Part shown: one piece after another, positions 43,467 to 52,138 of the stretch | Layout of the letters: each line of letters opens with the position of its first letter | Numbering within the stretch: position 1 is the stretch's first letter | The notes under the pieces: model-generated | What the model was told of the DNA's origin: nothing | The model's input: only the letters and a program-made list of their open reading frames with translations | Databases searched by the model: none | DNA from: Verrucomicrobiota bacterium | Lineage (GTDB): Bacteria > Verrucomicrobiota > Verrucomicrobiia > CAIQCK01 | Direction: 5' to 3' | DNA length: 64,000 bases | Assembly (NCBI GenBank): GCA_026397915.1 | Contig: JAPLTX010000038.1 | Location: forward strand, 87,976 to 151,975 | Program-made: the position numbers and the translations under genes

Positions 43467-44357
43467 ATGTCCGCTCTGCACATCCGCCGCATGACGGTCA
43501 ATGACGTCCCGTTTGGGATGGAGATGAAGACCGCCGCTGGCTGGAACCAGGTCGAAGCTGATTGGCGCGCGTTCCTCAGCTACAATCCCGACGGTTGTTT
43601 CATCGCGGAATGGGATGGCCAACCCGTCGGCACAACCACGACTACGATCCACGATGGCAAAGTGGCATGGATTGGCATGGTGCTGGTCCATCCGGGATTT
43701 CGCCGGCTCGGCATCGGCAAGACTCTGCTCCAACACGCCATCGCATGGTTGCAGCACCGCGGTGTGCCGTGCATCAAGCTCGACGCCACGCCCGCCGGCA
43801 AAACCGTCTATGTGCCGCTCGGCTTCCGCGACGAATACGAACTGGAGCGCGTGGAAACGGTGGCAAATGCGGAATGCGGAATGCGGAATGCGGAGTGCGG
43901 AATTGAGAAGGGTTCGTCAGACATGAAAGCGATTCTCGCGTTGGACCGCGAAGCGTTCGGCGTCTTGCGCAAGCCAGTATTGCAACGGCTCGCGAACGAA
44001 CATCCCGACCTTTGCTGGACGATCTCCTCCCCATCTTCCGCCAACTGCCATCTCCCATCTCCCATCTCCCAGTTTTCCGGCTTCCTCCTCGCCCGCCCTG
44101 GCGCCAACGCGTGGCATCTCGGCCCGTGGGTGGCGCGCTCGCCTGAAACAGCCGAGGCGCTGTTGCGCGCATGTCTTGCGAGGTTGGCCGGTCAGAGGAT
44201 TTTCGCCGACGTGCCGGTGAACCATCCCGCGCGGCAAATCGTGACGCGTTATGGTTTCGTCGCGCAGCGTCCCCTGACGCGGATGTGGCTCGGTTGTAAC
44301 GACTGGCCCGGTAATTCCACACTCACCTACGCCGTGGCCGACCCCGCCAAAGGTTGA
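43467..44357 (+). CDS. GNAT N-acetyltransferase with in-frame repeat insertions
   Basis: This 296-residue protein has an N-terminal GNAT domain (about 1-135) with the acetyl-CoA loop MVLVHPGFRRLGIGKTLLQ and a C-terminal part (about 205-290, FLLARPGANAWHLGPWVA) like the second domain of YitH/GNAT-18 proteins. Between them sit two low-complexity inserts: a run of AATGCGG units (43866-43903, coding NAECGMRNAECG) and a CATCTCC run (44047-44073, coding PSPISQ). Both keep the frame. The substrate is unknown. It follows the hydrolase by 30 bases. Confidence 0.85.
   Translation: MSALHIRRMTVNDVPFGMEMKTAAGWNQVEADWRAFLSYNPDGCFIAEWDGQPVGTTTTTIHDGKVAWIGMVLVHPGFRRLGIGKTLLQHAIAWLQHRGVPCIKLDATPAGKTVYVPLGFRDEYELERVETVANAECGMRNAECGIEKGSSDMKAILALDREAFGVLRKPVLQRLANEHPDLCWTISSPSSANCHLPSPISQFSGFLLARPGANAWHLGPWVARSPETAEALLRACLARLAGQRIFADVPVNHPARQIVTRYGFVAQRPLTRMWLGCNDWPGNSTLTYAVADPAKG
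43866..43903. repeat. Heptamer repeat (AATGCGG) inside the GNAT gene
   Basis: Four to five head-to-tail copies of AATGCGG or a near variant, read in frame as repeated NAECGM. The insert lies in the linker between two domains. Confidence 0.85.
44047..44073. repeat. CATCTCC heptamer repeat inside the GNAT gene
   Basis: Three CATCTCC copies with a preceding CAACTGC, in frame within the domain linker. Confidence 0.75.
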
Positions 44358-44359
44358 TC

Positions 44360-44986
44360 CTACGATTGGGGCGCCGGCGGTTCCGCATCGCTCGGTGGCG
44401 GATTCTCTTCTGTAGCTGACGCAGAATCAGCAGTGGCGTTTGCTTCCTTTTCGGCTGAAGCCAAAGCTTGTTCCACTGGCGTCAGCGCAGGCGGCGGGGC
44501 GAGCAGCGCGGAAACCTCGGTCTGCACGGCTTCGAGCTGGTCGAGCCGCAGACGCGGGTCAGGCACAAGGAACGTCTCGCCGGTGCGGGCGTGTTCGTAG
44601 ATAAGAATCTTCTGGCCGTCCTGCTCGGTGGTGTCGCGATGCTTCAGCGTGCGCTTCCGCTCCAGCATGATGGCGAGGATATAGCGGGCGTTGGCGTGGC
44701 CGGGGTCTTTGGAGTCAATGAACTTCCGCAGGAGCGATTCGGCGTCTTCCTTCTTGAGCGTCTCCGGTTTCGGCGGCAGGGGAACCTGGAACGTCCCCTG
44801 CCAGTAGCTCACGGCGTTGGCGCGCTCGGTCCCGCTCCAACAAGTCGCGCACAGATCGCGGCGGCGGTAGCCCTCGGCCGTCAGCGACAGCGCAGTATGG
44901 TAGTCCTCCTTGTCCGCAAAAGGCTTCTGGCAGCCGTTGCAGGACTCGGAACGCGTCTGAATGTGATCCCATTCTTCGATTGGCAT
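44360..44986 (-). CDS. Zinc-ribbon-like protein of unknown function
   Basis: The 208-residue protein has an N-terminal pair of CxxC motifs (CNGCQKPF at about 16 and CATCW at about 47), which would bind zinc, then a helical middle (residues 75-165, KKEDAESLLRKFI and YILAIMLERKRTLK) and an acidic Pro/Ala-rich tail. I do not know its function. It comes 12 bases after pgpA and closes the ftsK-to-pgpA gene set, so it may be co-transcribed. Confidence 0.8.
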   Translation of the reverse strand: MPIEEWDHIQTRSESCNGCQKPFADKEDYHTALSLTAEGYRRRDLCATCWSGTERANAVSYWQGTFQVPLPPKPETLKKEDAESLLRKFIDSKDPGHANARYILAIMLERKRTLKHRDTTEQDGQKILIYEHARTGETFLVPDPRLRLDQLEAVQTEVSALLAPPPALTPVEQALASAEKEANATADSASATEENPPPSDAEPPAPQS

Positions 44987-44998
44987 AAAGTGCGGCGA

Positions 44999-45493
44999 TT
45001 ATAGGGACGCGCAGCTTCCTTGCAAGCCAGCGACCCAACGAATTGCATGCAACGCACCGCAGGTGTAGAGCGCAGCGACGACATCGTCGGCAGTGATGCC
45101 CCAGCCACCGGGCCAGCGTTGCACCCAGTGCGCCGGCTGCGGCTTGACCACGTCGAAGACGCGGAAGAGAACGAACGCCGCGGCGATCCACAGCGGCGTG
45201 ACCGGCAGGCCGAGCATGGCCATCGGGAAACACACAAGTTCATCCACGACGACCTGCGGCGGGTCTTTGCGGGCGAAGTGCTGCTCGCCGACGCCGGCGG
45301 TGACGACGCTTAGCGCCAAGCCGACGACGATACCCGGCACGAGCCAGTTCAGTTTCCAGAGCGCCAGAAACCACACAACGCCGACGAGGCTGCCCCAAGT
45401 GCCGGGAGCGACCGGCAGGCAGCCGGAGCCGACGCCGGTGGCGACGACCAGCGCGAGTCGCTCAAGTGTCTTGCGAGTAAAGTCGGTGGCCAC
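44999..45493 (-). CDS. pgpA: Phosphatidylglycerophosphatase A
   Basis: This 164-residue membrane protein removes the phosphate from phosphatidylglycerophosphate to give phosphatidylglycerol. Characteristic segments are GSGCLPVAPGTWGSL, the acidic VVVDELVCF and ITADDVVAALY. The start is GTG at 45493, which overlaps the pgsA 3' end by 32 bases; no later start fits. It acts right after PgsA in the same pathway, and the overlap fits co-expression. Confidence 0.93.
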   Translation of the reverse strand: MATDFTRKTLERLALVVATGVGSGCLPVAPGTWGSLVGVVWFLALWKLNWLVPGIVVGLALSVVTAGVGEQHFARKDPPQVVVDELVCFPMAMLGLPVTPLWIAAAFVLFRVFDVVKPQPAHWVQRWPGGWGITADDVVAALYTCGALHAIRWVAGLQGSCASL

Positions 45494-46079
45494 GGATGAG
45501 ATAGGAAACGCCGCTGATGACGGTCAGCAGCACCGTTAGAATCATCAGCCAGAAGGAAATAGTCGGGAACCATTGCTCAAAGAACTGCATGTAACTGCCG
45601 AGCAACCGCGGCCAGTCCTCGGTCAGCATCAGGCCGAGCAGGATGAAGTTGATGCTGACCATCTGGGAAATCGTCTTCTGCTTGCCGAGCAGGTCGGCCG
45701 GCAGCGTCACGCCCTTCTGCGCTGCCATCAGCCGCAGGCCGTTGATGACGAATTCACGCCCGATGATGATCACCGCCATCCACGCCTGCACGAGGTTGTG
45801 CTGGCCGGCCGGCAGACCCGGCGCGTCAATCTCCACCAAACAGACGAACGCCGCGCAGGTGAGAATTTTATCGGCCAGCGGATCGAGCATGCTGCCGAAA
45901 GCGGTGGTGATCTTGTTGCGCCGCGCCAGCCAACCGTCCCACCAGTCGGTGACGCTCGCAGTGATGAATAGACAGAACGCGACGGTCTTGCCGTAAGGGA
46001 AATGCGGCAACAGCAGCGCCATGACGAAAAACACCGCCATGACGATGCGCGAGAGGGTCAGTTTGTTGGGCAGATTCAT
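45462..46079 (-). CDS. pgsA: CDP-diacylglycerol-glycerol-3-phosphate 3-phosphatidyltransferase
   Basis: This 205-residue membrane enzyme makes phosphatidylglycerophosphate from CDP-diacylglycerol and glycerol-3-phosphate. The CDP-alcohol phosphotransferase motif reads DGWLARRNKITTAFGSMLDP and continues LAD, with all conserved Asp, Gly, Ala and Arg residues. The protein starts NLPNKLTLSRIVMAV, as in PgsA. Its start overlaps the rimO stop by 4 bases. Confidence 0.94.
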   Translation of the reverse strand: MNLPNKLTLSRIVMAVFFVMALLLPHFPYGKTVAFCLFITASVTDWWDGWLARRNKITTAFGSMLDPLADKILTCAAFVCLVEIDAPGLPAGQHNLVQAWMAVIIIGREFVINGLRLMAAQKGVTLPADLLGKQKTISQMVSINFILLGLMLTEDWPRLLGSYMQFFEQWFPTISFWLMILTVLLTVISGVSYLIRGHRLYSQDT

Positions 46080-47593
46080 CGTCTCTCTGCCACCACATCA
46101 TATTCGCTGCTGCCGGTCACAGTCACGTTCAGAAATTGGCCGGGCCGAAGTTTTTTCTCGGCGAGATAAACGTGGCCGTCAATCTCCGGTGCGTCCGCTT
46201 CGCTGCGGGCGATCCAGGTGAAGCCTTTCTTGTTGCTCGGCCCATCCACCAGAACGCGGAAGTTTTGTCCGATCAAACTCGCGTTGCGCTCACGGCTGAG
46301 TTGCTGCTGCAATGCCATTGCGCGGGCGTGGCGGTCGCGTTTCACCGGCTCCGGCACCTGACCCGGCAGCTCGGCGGCCCGGCTGCCCTCTTCCTGCGAA
46401 TAAAGGAAAACGCCGAGGCGTTCAAATTTCATCTCGCGGATGAAATCGAGCAGGTGGTTAAACTGCTTCTCCGTTTCACCGGGAAACCCGACGATGAACG
46501 CGGTGCGAATCGCAATGCCGGGAATCCGCTGGCGAATTCGCTCGATCAAGCTGCGAATCCACGCTTCGCTGGTCTCCCGCTGCATTGCCGCAAGCATCGC
46601 CGGGTGGATGTGCTGAAGCGGCATGTCCACGTAGCGGACGACCTTCTTCGACGCGGCGATGGTCTCGATGAGTTCGTCACTCCAGTGCGCCGGATGCGTG
46701 TAAAGGAGGCGAATCCAGAAGTCGCCGGGAATGGCGTCAAGCTTGCGGAGGAGCGTGCAGAGGGTGGGAAGATTTTGGATTTTGGATTTTGGATTTTGGA
46801 TTGGCAAAAGCGACGATTGTGTGAAACTGCGGCTTCGTGTGTGGTCGAACGGCCGCTGGTCGCGGGCGCTGGCGGGCCAGAGGTCAAGGCCGTAGTAAGT
46901 TGTGTCCTGGGAAATGAGGTTCAGTTCCTTGACGCCTTCGGCGACAAGCCGGCGCGCTTCAGTGACAACACTCTCGACGGTGCGGCTGCGATGGCGGCCG
47001 CGAATCTGCGGGATGACGCAGAAGGTGCATGGATGATTGCAGCCCTCGGCGATCTTCACGAACGCGAAATGTTTCGGCGTCAGACGGAAGCGCGGTGCGT
47101 CGTGGTCGGGAATATAGGTCGCGCGCCGCGAAACGAACTTGATCGGCGCGGCGGACGGAGTCTTTCTCCCTGCTGCCGCCTGCGATTTGCCATCTGCCTT
47201 CCCACTCACCTTTCGCAACCCTGCGGCTTTCCGATGCGAGATGGCTTGCCGGACCACTTCGGCCACCTTCGGCACTTCGTTCAGACCCATGATCGCGTCA
47301 ATTTCCGGAATCTCCCTGCGCAACGCTTCCGGGAACCGCTGCGCCATGCAACCGCTGACGATCAGCGCCTGGTCCGGTCGCAGCCGGCGCCGCACTTCGT
47401 CAGCCTCGAAAACCGCGTTGACGCTTTCCTCCTTGGCGGGGTCAATGAAGGAGCATGTGTTGACGATGATTGCGTCGGCTTCGCCTGCTTCGCTGACGAT
47501 CGTCATGCCGGCTTGGAGCAGGTGCCCGAGCATGATCTCGGCGTCCACAAGGTTCTTGGCGCAACCGAGGTTGATGAGGCCGACTTTGGTCAT
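46076..47593 (-). CDS. rimO: Ribosomal protein S12 methylthiotransferase RimO with repeat insertions
   Basis: The protein has 505 residues from ATG 47593, longer than the usual 430-440. It adds a methylthio group to an Asp of ribosomal protein S12. The N-terminal cluster cysteines are at 11, 47 and 82 (INLGCAKNLVDAEIMLG; NTCSF; SGCMAQRF), and the radical SAM motif CNHPCTFC at 185-192, followed by a TRAM domain. The extra length comes from two inserts: about residues 128-150 (KADGKSQAAAGRKTPSAAP) and about 244-275 (SSLLPIQNPKSKIQN). The second is coded by an octamer repeat. The catalytic residues are kept, so the enzyme is probably active. Confidence 0.93.
   Translation of the reverse strand: MTKVGLINLGCAKNLVDAEIMLGHLLQAGMTIVSEAGEADAIIVNTCSFIDPAKEESVNAVFEADEVRRRLRPDQALIVSGCMAQRFPEALRREIPEIDAIMGLNEVPKVAEVVRQAISHRKAAGLRKVSGKADGKSQAAAGRKTPSAAPIKFVSRRATYIPDHDAPRFRLTPKHFAFVKIAEGCNHPCTFCVIPQIRGRHRSRTVESVVTEARRLVAEGVKELNLISQDTTYYGLDLWPASARDQRPFDHTRSRSFTQSSLLPIQNPKSKIQNLPTLCTLLRKLDAIPGDFWIRLLYTHPAHWSDELIETIAASKKVVRYVDMPLQHIHPAMLAAMQRETSEAWIRSLIERIRQRIPGIAIRTAFIVGFPGETEKQFNHLLDFIREMKFERLGVFLYSQEEGSRAAELPGQVPEPVKRDRHARAMALQQQLSRERNASLIGQNFRVLVDGPSNKKGFTWIARSEADAPEIDGHVYLAEKKLRPGQFLNVTVTGSSEYDVVAERR
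46771..46804. repeat. Octamer repeat (GATTTTG) inside rimO
   Basis: About four tandem copies of GATTTTG or GGATTTTG, read on the minus strand as QNPKSKIQN. It expands a loop between the radical SAM part and the IRLLYTHPAHW segment without breaking the frame. Confidence 0.85.
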
Positions 47594-47596
47594 GGG

Positions 47597-47672
47597 GGAA
47601 CGTAATGCGTATTGCGCAATTCGTAACTCGTGGCTTGGACATCCAATCACGAACCACGAGTCGCCAGTCACG
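47597..47672. repeat. Low-complexity repeats upstream of rimO
   Basis: This stretch between rodZ and rimO consists of short related words (ATTGCGCAATTCGTAA; CACGAACCACGAGTCG) of the kind scattered between genes of this genome. No promoter is clear, so transcription from rodZ may read through. Confidence 0.5.
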
Positions 47673-47675
47673 CCG

Positions 47676-48455
47676 CTAGAACTGCTTATCTATCTGCTCG
47701 CGGCGGCGGCCGAGCTTGCCCAGGTCTTTCTGGTCATACCAAGCATGTATGGCGTTGCCGTCGTTGACCTTGATCTTGATGGTGCGGTTGGCGTCGAACT
47801 TGCGCACTTCGTTGCGCGGCATGTTGCCGCGGAACAACACGGCGCCGTCCACCGTCACGGTGACTTCGCACGGCTCGTCCGCCCGGAGGGTGAGCGAATG
47901 CGCCGCCGCTCGCGGTGGCTCGATGATCAACATGGGGCCGACGCCTTTCGGCTTCATGTAGGATTCGGCCGCGGCCTTGGCTGGCGTGGCGCTGGCGGCT
48001 GGTTTGCTGGCGGACTTTGGCTCGCTCTTGGTTTTGCCCGCGCCGCCGAACACAGCCCAGATGCCCCAGATCACCAGGAGCACACCGATCACAACGCCCA
48101 GCAGCGCGAAGAGCAGCGACGGCGACAGCGGCGTCTGCGCATCGGGAAGCACGGAGGTCGAAGTCTTGCCAATGGGCCGGTGGATGATCGGCTTGGGCGG
48201 CTCGGCCAGAGCGGCAGACTCAGCCGACTTCAAGTTGTTGAACTGGTTCACGAGCGGCTTGGGATCGAGCCCGACATACTCCGCGTAGATGCGGAGGAAG
48301 CCTCTGACATAGACTGGCGCCTCGATGTGGTCAAACTTGTTGGCCTCCAGCGCGGCAAGGTATTCGGCCTTAATCTTCGTCGCCTGCGCGGCGGTTTCCA
48401 GCGAGATTCTCTTTCGTTCGCGTGCCGCTTGTAATTGTTGGCCGATCGTTTCCAT
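47676..48455 (-). CDS. rodZ: RodZ-like helix-turn-helix membrane protein
   Basis: This 259-residue protein has an N-terminal HTH_25 domain (TIGQQLQAARERKRISLETA to about 85), a single membrane helix at about 146-168 (LLFALLGVVIGVLLVIWGIW) and a C-terminal beta domain like DUF4115 (about 190-255, LTLRADEPCEVTVTVDGAVL). RodZ anchors MreB and supports cell shape. It starts 15 bases after ftsK, and the ftsK-rodZ-rimO-pgsA order recalls the spoIIIE-ymfM-pgsA order of Bacillus. Confidence 0.85.
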   Translation of the reverse strand: METIGQQLQAARERKRISLETAAQATKIKAEYLAALEANKFDHIEAPVYVRGFLRIYAEYVGLDPKPLVNQFNNLKSAESAALAEPPKPIIHRPIGKTSTSVLPDAQTPLSPSLLFALLGVVIGVLLVIWGIWAVFGGAGKTKSEPKSASKPAASATPAKAAAESYMKPKGVGPMLIIEPPRAAAHSLTLRADEPCEVTVTVDGAVLFRGNMPRNEVRKFDANRTIKIKVNDGNAIHAWYDQKDLGKLGRRREQIDKQF

Positions 48456-48470
48456 GAAACTGTCCTGACG

Positions 48471-51146
48471 TTACTCTTCGCTGTTGGCCGGGATTTCACC
48501 ATCCAGGTCAATCAAAATGTCTCGCGGCTCCGCTCCTTTGTGGGGGCCGACAATGCCGCGCTCTTCAAGAATATCCATGATGCGCGCCGCTCGCGTATAT
48601 CCGATTCGCAGGCGCCGCTGCAAGATGGAAACCGAGGCACGCTTGCTCTGGCGGATGACCTCGACGCACTGTTCCACCAGTTCCTCGTCCTCTTCGGTTT
48701 CACCACTTGCCGCACCGGCAGGCGACTCAGCAGTGAGTTTCTCGGTGATACCGCGCTCAAAACTCGGCGGCGCTTGTTTGCCGAGGAAATTGGCAACGGC
48801 TCGAATCTCTTCGTCCTGAACGAAAACACCCTGCGCGCGGATCAACTTCGCGCTGCCCGGTGGCAGATAGAGCATGTCACCCTTGCCGAGCAGCTTGTCG
48901 GCGCCGTTGGCGTCAAGGATGACGCGGCTGTCCTGCTTGCTGGCGACTTGGAAAGCAATGCGTGCCGGCACGTTCGCCTTGATGACGCCGGTGATGACGT
49001 TCACGCTGGGACGTTGCGTAGCCACGATCATGTGAATGCCGGTGGCGCGCGCCAGTTGCGCAAGGCGGGTGATGGACATCTCCACGTCAGCCGGCGCAGT
49101 CATCATCAAATCCGCCAGTTCGTCCACCACCAGCACGATGTAGGGCAGCTTGTCGGGTATCTTCAGCTCGAAGTCGCGCGGCACGGTCAGTTCCATCTGC
49201 TGCTCCGCAGCGGCCTTGTCCGCCGCCTCGCGCTGCGGATCGCGCTTGCGATCGCGCGTGTTGAAACCGTGAATGTTACGGACGCCGACCTTGGCGAAAA
49301 TCTGGTAGCGCCGCTCCATTTCATTGATCAGCCAGCGCAAGGCGAGCAACACCTTCTTAGGATCGGTGACGATCGGCAGCGCGAGATGCGGCAACGCGCT
49401 CAGCATCTGCATTTCAACGATCTTCGGGTCCACGAACACGAATTTGAGTTCTTCCGGCGACATGTGGAACAACAAGCCGGTGATGACGGCGTTAATACAG
49501 ACGGTCTTGCCGGAACCGGTCGCACCGGCTACCAGCAGGTGTGGCATGTCGGCCAGGTCGCCAATGATGACGTTGCCACCAATGTCCTTGCCAAGCGCCA
49601 GCGGCAGGCGGGCCTTGGTGTGCTTCCACGCTTCGGATTCCAGCACGTCGCGCAAGAACACGACGGTGGTGGTGTGGTTAGGAACCTCGATGCCGACGGC
49701 GGCCTTGCCGGGAATCGGTGCAAGGATGCGGACGCTGGTGGCTTTCATCGCCAGTGCGATGTTGTTGTGGAGCGTCGTGATCTTCTCTACTTTCACGCCG
49801 GGCGCTGGATGAATTTCGTAGCGTGTAATGACGGGACCTTTCGTCACTTCGCCAATGCGCACGTCGAGGCCGAAATCGGCCAGCGTCGCTTGGAGAACAG
49901 CGGCGCTCTGCTTCAGGTCCTCAACCACTTGCGCAGCCGGACTGTCGGGCGTGGGACGCACCAACAAATCGTGACCCGGCAATTGCCAGTTCTTGTAGGA
50001 AACCGGCGTCGCGGGCAGCGCGGCAGAAACCGGTTTGTGCCCAGCGGCAGCCGGACGCGGCGACACGGGTCTCGGCGGCGGCGCAACCGGCGGCGACACG
50101 GATTCCGGCGCTTGCACGGCAAGTGCTTCCTGCGGTTCAGGTTTTCTAACCGGCGGTGGCGGCTCAGCTTTCGGTTTGGGCGCGGGTTTGGGCGCCGGCG
50201 CCGGCTCAGGCTGCGGTTCGATTCTCGAAATCGGCGGCGCGGCGGCAGCAGTCGCCAAAGCTTTCGCCGCGGCTTTTTCGCCGACGGGCGTGGCAGTCGG
50301 AATGGTGGCCTGCTTCACCGTAGGCGTCGGCTGCGAATGATCGCGGATGGTGATGTTCTGTGGCGGCAACACCTGCTCCACCGGTTGAGGTTCCTCGGCG
50401 CTCGCTCGCTTGCCGTTCTTCTCCAGTTCGCGCATCTGGCGCTCCACCTCGCGCTGTTTGCGCACCAGTTCGCCGCGCAAGTCCGGGCGCGACATGGCCG
50501 TCGCCTGCTCGCGTTTCACCGCCCAAGCTTCCTGCAGCTTCATCAGCAACAACGCGCCAGTGTGAATCGGCCTGAAGCCCGTTAACATGACGACGCTAAT
50601 CAACCAGACCGTCGGCAGAATAATGTAAGGCCCCGCCGGCGCGACTGGCGCGAGTAATGTCCCCGCAATGAAATGTCCTACAAACCCACCCGCTCCGTGT
50701 CCGCACTGCGCCAACGTCGAGTCTGAGGCGATTTGCAGCTTGTCGGCCAGTCCGCAGCCCGACAGTAACATCAGCGCTGTCCAATACGCCTGCCGCCAGC
50801 CCATCAGCTCACCCGCGAACAAGAACGCGATGCCAAAGCCAAGCGCGAGCGCAAAGAGCAACCACACGCTGTTCCCAAACGGTAGCGCCAGCAGGTAAGC
50901 CACCCACCCGCCAAGTGGCCCGACGAAATTGTGCGCCGGCGAATTCGGCGGTTCTTTGATCCAAGAAATGTCTCCTGGCACAAAAGAAACGAAGCTCAGG
51001 AAAAGCACCACGCTCATCCCGAGCAACAAGATTGCGTTCACCTCCCACAAGTGGGCGGAACTGCGTGTTCGTGCGTTGCTGGCCATGGATCGAAGAGCCA
51101 GTATAAGCACCGAATGGAGCGATGACAATTCAATCCTCAGCTTCAT
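48471..51146 (-). CDS. ftsK: DNA translocase FtsK
   Basis: The 891-residue protein pumps DNA during chromosome segregation at the septum. Four membrane helices lie within about residues 30-200, followed by a Pro/Ala/Lys-rich linker (about 215-400) and the alpha/beta motor with Walker A GATGSGKTVCIN (about 542), Walker B LVVDELADLMM and RLAQLARATGIHMIVATQRP. The C-terminal gamma winged helix (LRIGYTRAARIMDILEERGI) reads KOPS-type DNA. The start at 51146 has a GGAGG site; a second ATG is at 51086. It begins a minus-strand set with rodZ, rimO, pgsA and pgpA. Confidence 0.95.
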   Translation of the reverse strand: MKLRIELSSLHSVLILALRSMASNARTRSSAHLWEVNAILLLGMSVVLFLSFVSFVPGDISWIKEPPNSPAHNFVGPLGGWVAYLLALPFGNSVWLLFALALGFGIAFLFAGELMGWRQAYWTALMLLSGCGLADKLQIASDSTLAQCGHGAGGFVGHFIAGTLLAPVAPAGPYIILPTVWLISVVMLTGFRPIHTGALLLMKLQEAWAVKREQATAMSRPDLRGELVRKQREVERQMRELEKNGKRASAEEPQPVEQVLPPQNITIRDHSQPTPTVKQATIPTATPVGEKAAAKALATAAAAPPISRIEPQPEPAPAPKPAPKPKAEPPPPVRKPEPQEALAVQAPESVSPPVAPPPRPVSPRPAAAGHKPVSAALPATPVSYKNWQLPGHDLLVRPTPDSPAAQVVEDLKQSAAVLQATLADFGLDVRIGEVTKGPVITRYEIHPAPGVKVEKITTLHNNIALAMKATSVRILAPIPGKAAVGIEVPNHTTTVVFLRDVLESEAWKHTKARLPLALGKDIGGNVIIGDLADMPHLLVAGATGSGKTVCINAVITGLLFHMSPEELKFVFVDPKIVEMQMLSALPHLALPIVTDPKKVLLALRWLINEMERRYQIFAKVGVRNIHGFNTRDRKRDPQREAADKAAAEQQMELTVPRDFELKIPDKLPYIVLVVDELADLMMTAPADVEMSITRLAQLARATGIHMIVATQRPSVNVITGVIKANVPARIAFQVASKQDSRVILDANGADKLLGKGDMLYLPPGSAKLIRAQGVFVQDEEIRAVANFLGKQAPPSFERGITEKLTAESPAGAASGETEEDEELVEQCVEVIRQSKRASVSILQRRLRIGYTRAARIMDILEERGIVGPHKGAEPRDILIDLDGEIPANSEE

Positions 51147-51211
51147 GACTCCATTCCTCCATCTTCGTCGTACGGCTTGACTCCGCTGGTAAAACCGGTT
51201 TCAGTCCCGCC

Positions 51212-52126
51212 ATGCTTTATCCGCTGGTTTTCCGACCGATTTTCAAGGAGCGCGTCTGGGGTGGACGCGAGATGGAACGGCTTTACCACAAGCTGTTGCC
51301 GCCCGGCATTGCCATCGGCGAGTCGTGGGAAATCTCCGACCAGGGCGACAACCTCAGCGTCGTCGCCAACGGCCCGCTCGCTGGCCGCACTCTGCGCTCC
51401 ATCATGGAGGAAGATCAGGAGGCGCTACTCGGCGAGGTGCTGCCGATGGCGAACGGGCGTTTCCCTCTGCTGATCAAAATTCTCGACGCGCGCGACCGCC
51501 TATCGCTCCAGGTGCATCCGCCCGCCGAGGTCGCGCCGAAACTCGGCGGCGAACCGAAGACCGAGATGTGGTTTGTGGCGCAGGCCAACCCTGGCGCAAC
51601 GCTCTACGCCGGCCTCAAACGCGGCGTGACGCGCCGGCAGTTCGAGGCTGCCCTTGCGTGTAACGAACTGGAGCCACTCGTCCACAAGCTCTCGCCGCAC
51701 GCCGGCGACGCGCTCTTCGTGCCATCGGGTCGGCTGCACGCCATCGGCACGGGGCTGGTTATCTTCGAAATTCAGCAGAACTCCGACACGACCTACCGCG
51801 TATATGATTGGGGCCGGCCGCGCGAAATCCACGTGGAGCAATCGCTCCAGTGCATTGACTTCAAGGATTTCGAGCCGCCGCTGGCTGACGCACGCGAAGA
51901 GGTGCTGGTAGCTTGCGAACACTTCGTCTGCGCGCGGCTGAGGCTGGACGCGCCGCGCCCGCTCTACTGCAACGACAGCTTCCACATCATCGCCGCCGTC
52001 GAGGGCCGCGTGGACATCGGCGACGTGCCGCTGGCGACGGGACAATTCGCGCTCGTGCCGGCCTCGCTGGAGAAGTTCACGCTCCGCCCGCGCGGCAAAG
52101 CGACGGTGCTGGATGTATTCGTTTAA
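51212..52126 (+). CDS. manA: Mannose-6-phosphate isomerase, class I
   Basis: This 304-residue protein interconverts mannose-6-phosphate and fructose-6-phosphate. Zinc ligands are in SLQVHPPAEVA (Gln, His) and KTEMWFV (Glu), and in PSGRLHAIGTGLVIFEIQQ (His). The N-terminus FRPIFKERVWGGREME is typical. It is a short class I form as in many Gram-positive bacteria. It is followed after 12 bases by the dehydrogenase gene, and is divergent from ftsK with 65 bases between. Confidence 0.92.
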   Translation: MLYPLVFRPIFKERVWGGREMERLYHKLLPPGIAIGESWEISDQGDNLSVVANGPLAGRTLRSIMEEDQEALLGEVLPMANGRFPLLIKILDARDRLSLQVHPPAEVAPKLGGEPKTEMWFVAQANPGATLYAGLKRGVTRRQFEAALACNELEPLVHKLSPHAGDALFVPSGRLHAIGTGLVIFEIQQNSDTTYRVYDWGRPREIHVEQSLQCIDFKDFEPPLADAREEVLVACEHFVCARLRLDAPRPLYCNDSFHIIAAVEGRVDIGDVPLATGQFALVPASLEKFTLRPRGKATVLDVFV

Positions 52127-52138
52127 ACCATTTCCTGT

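Noticed and set aside
48435-50585. 716-residue open frame antisense to ftsK
   Set aside because: Antisense to a conserved FtsK; no domain recognised.
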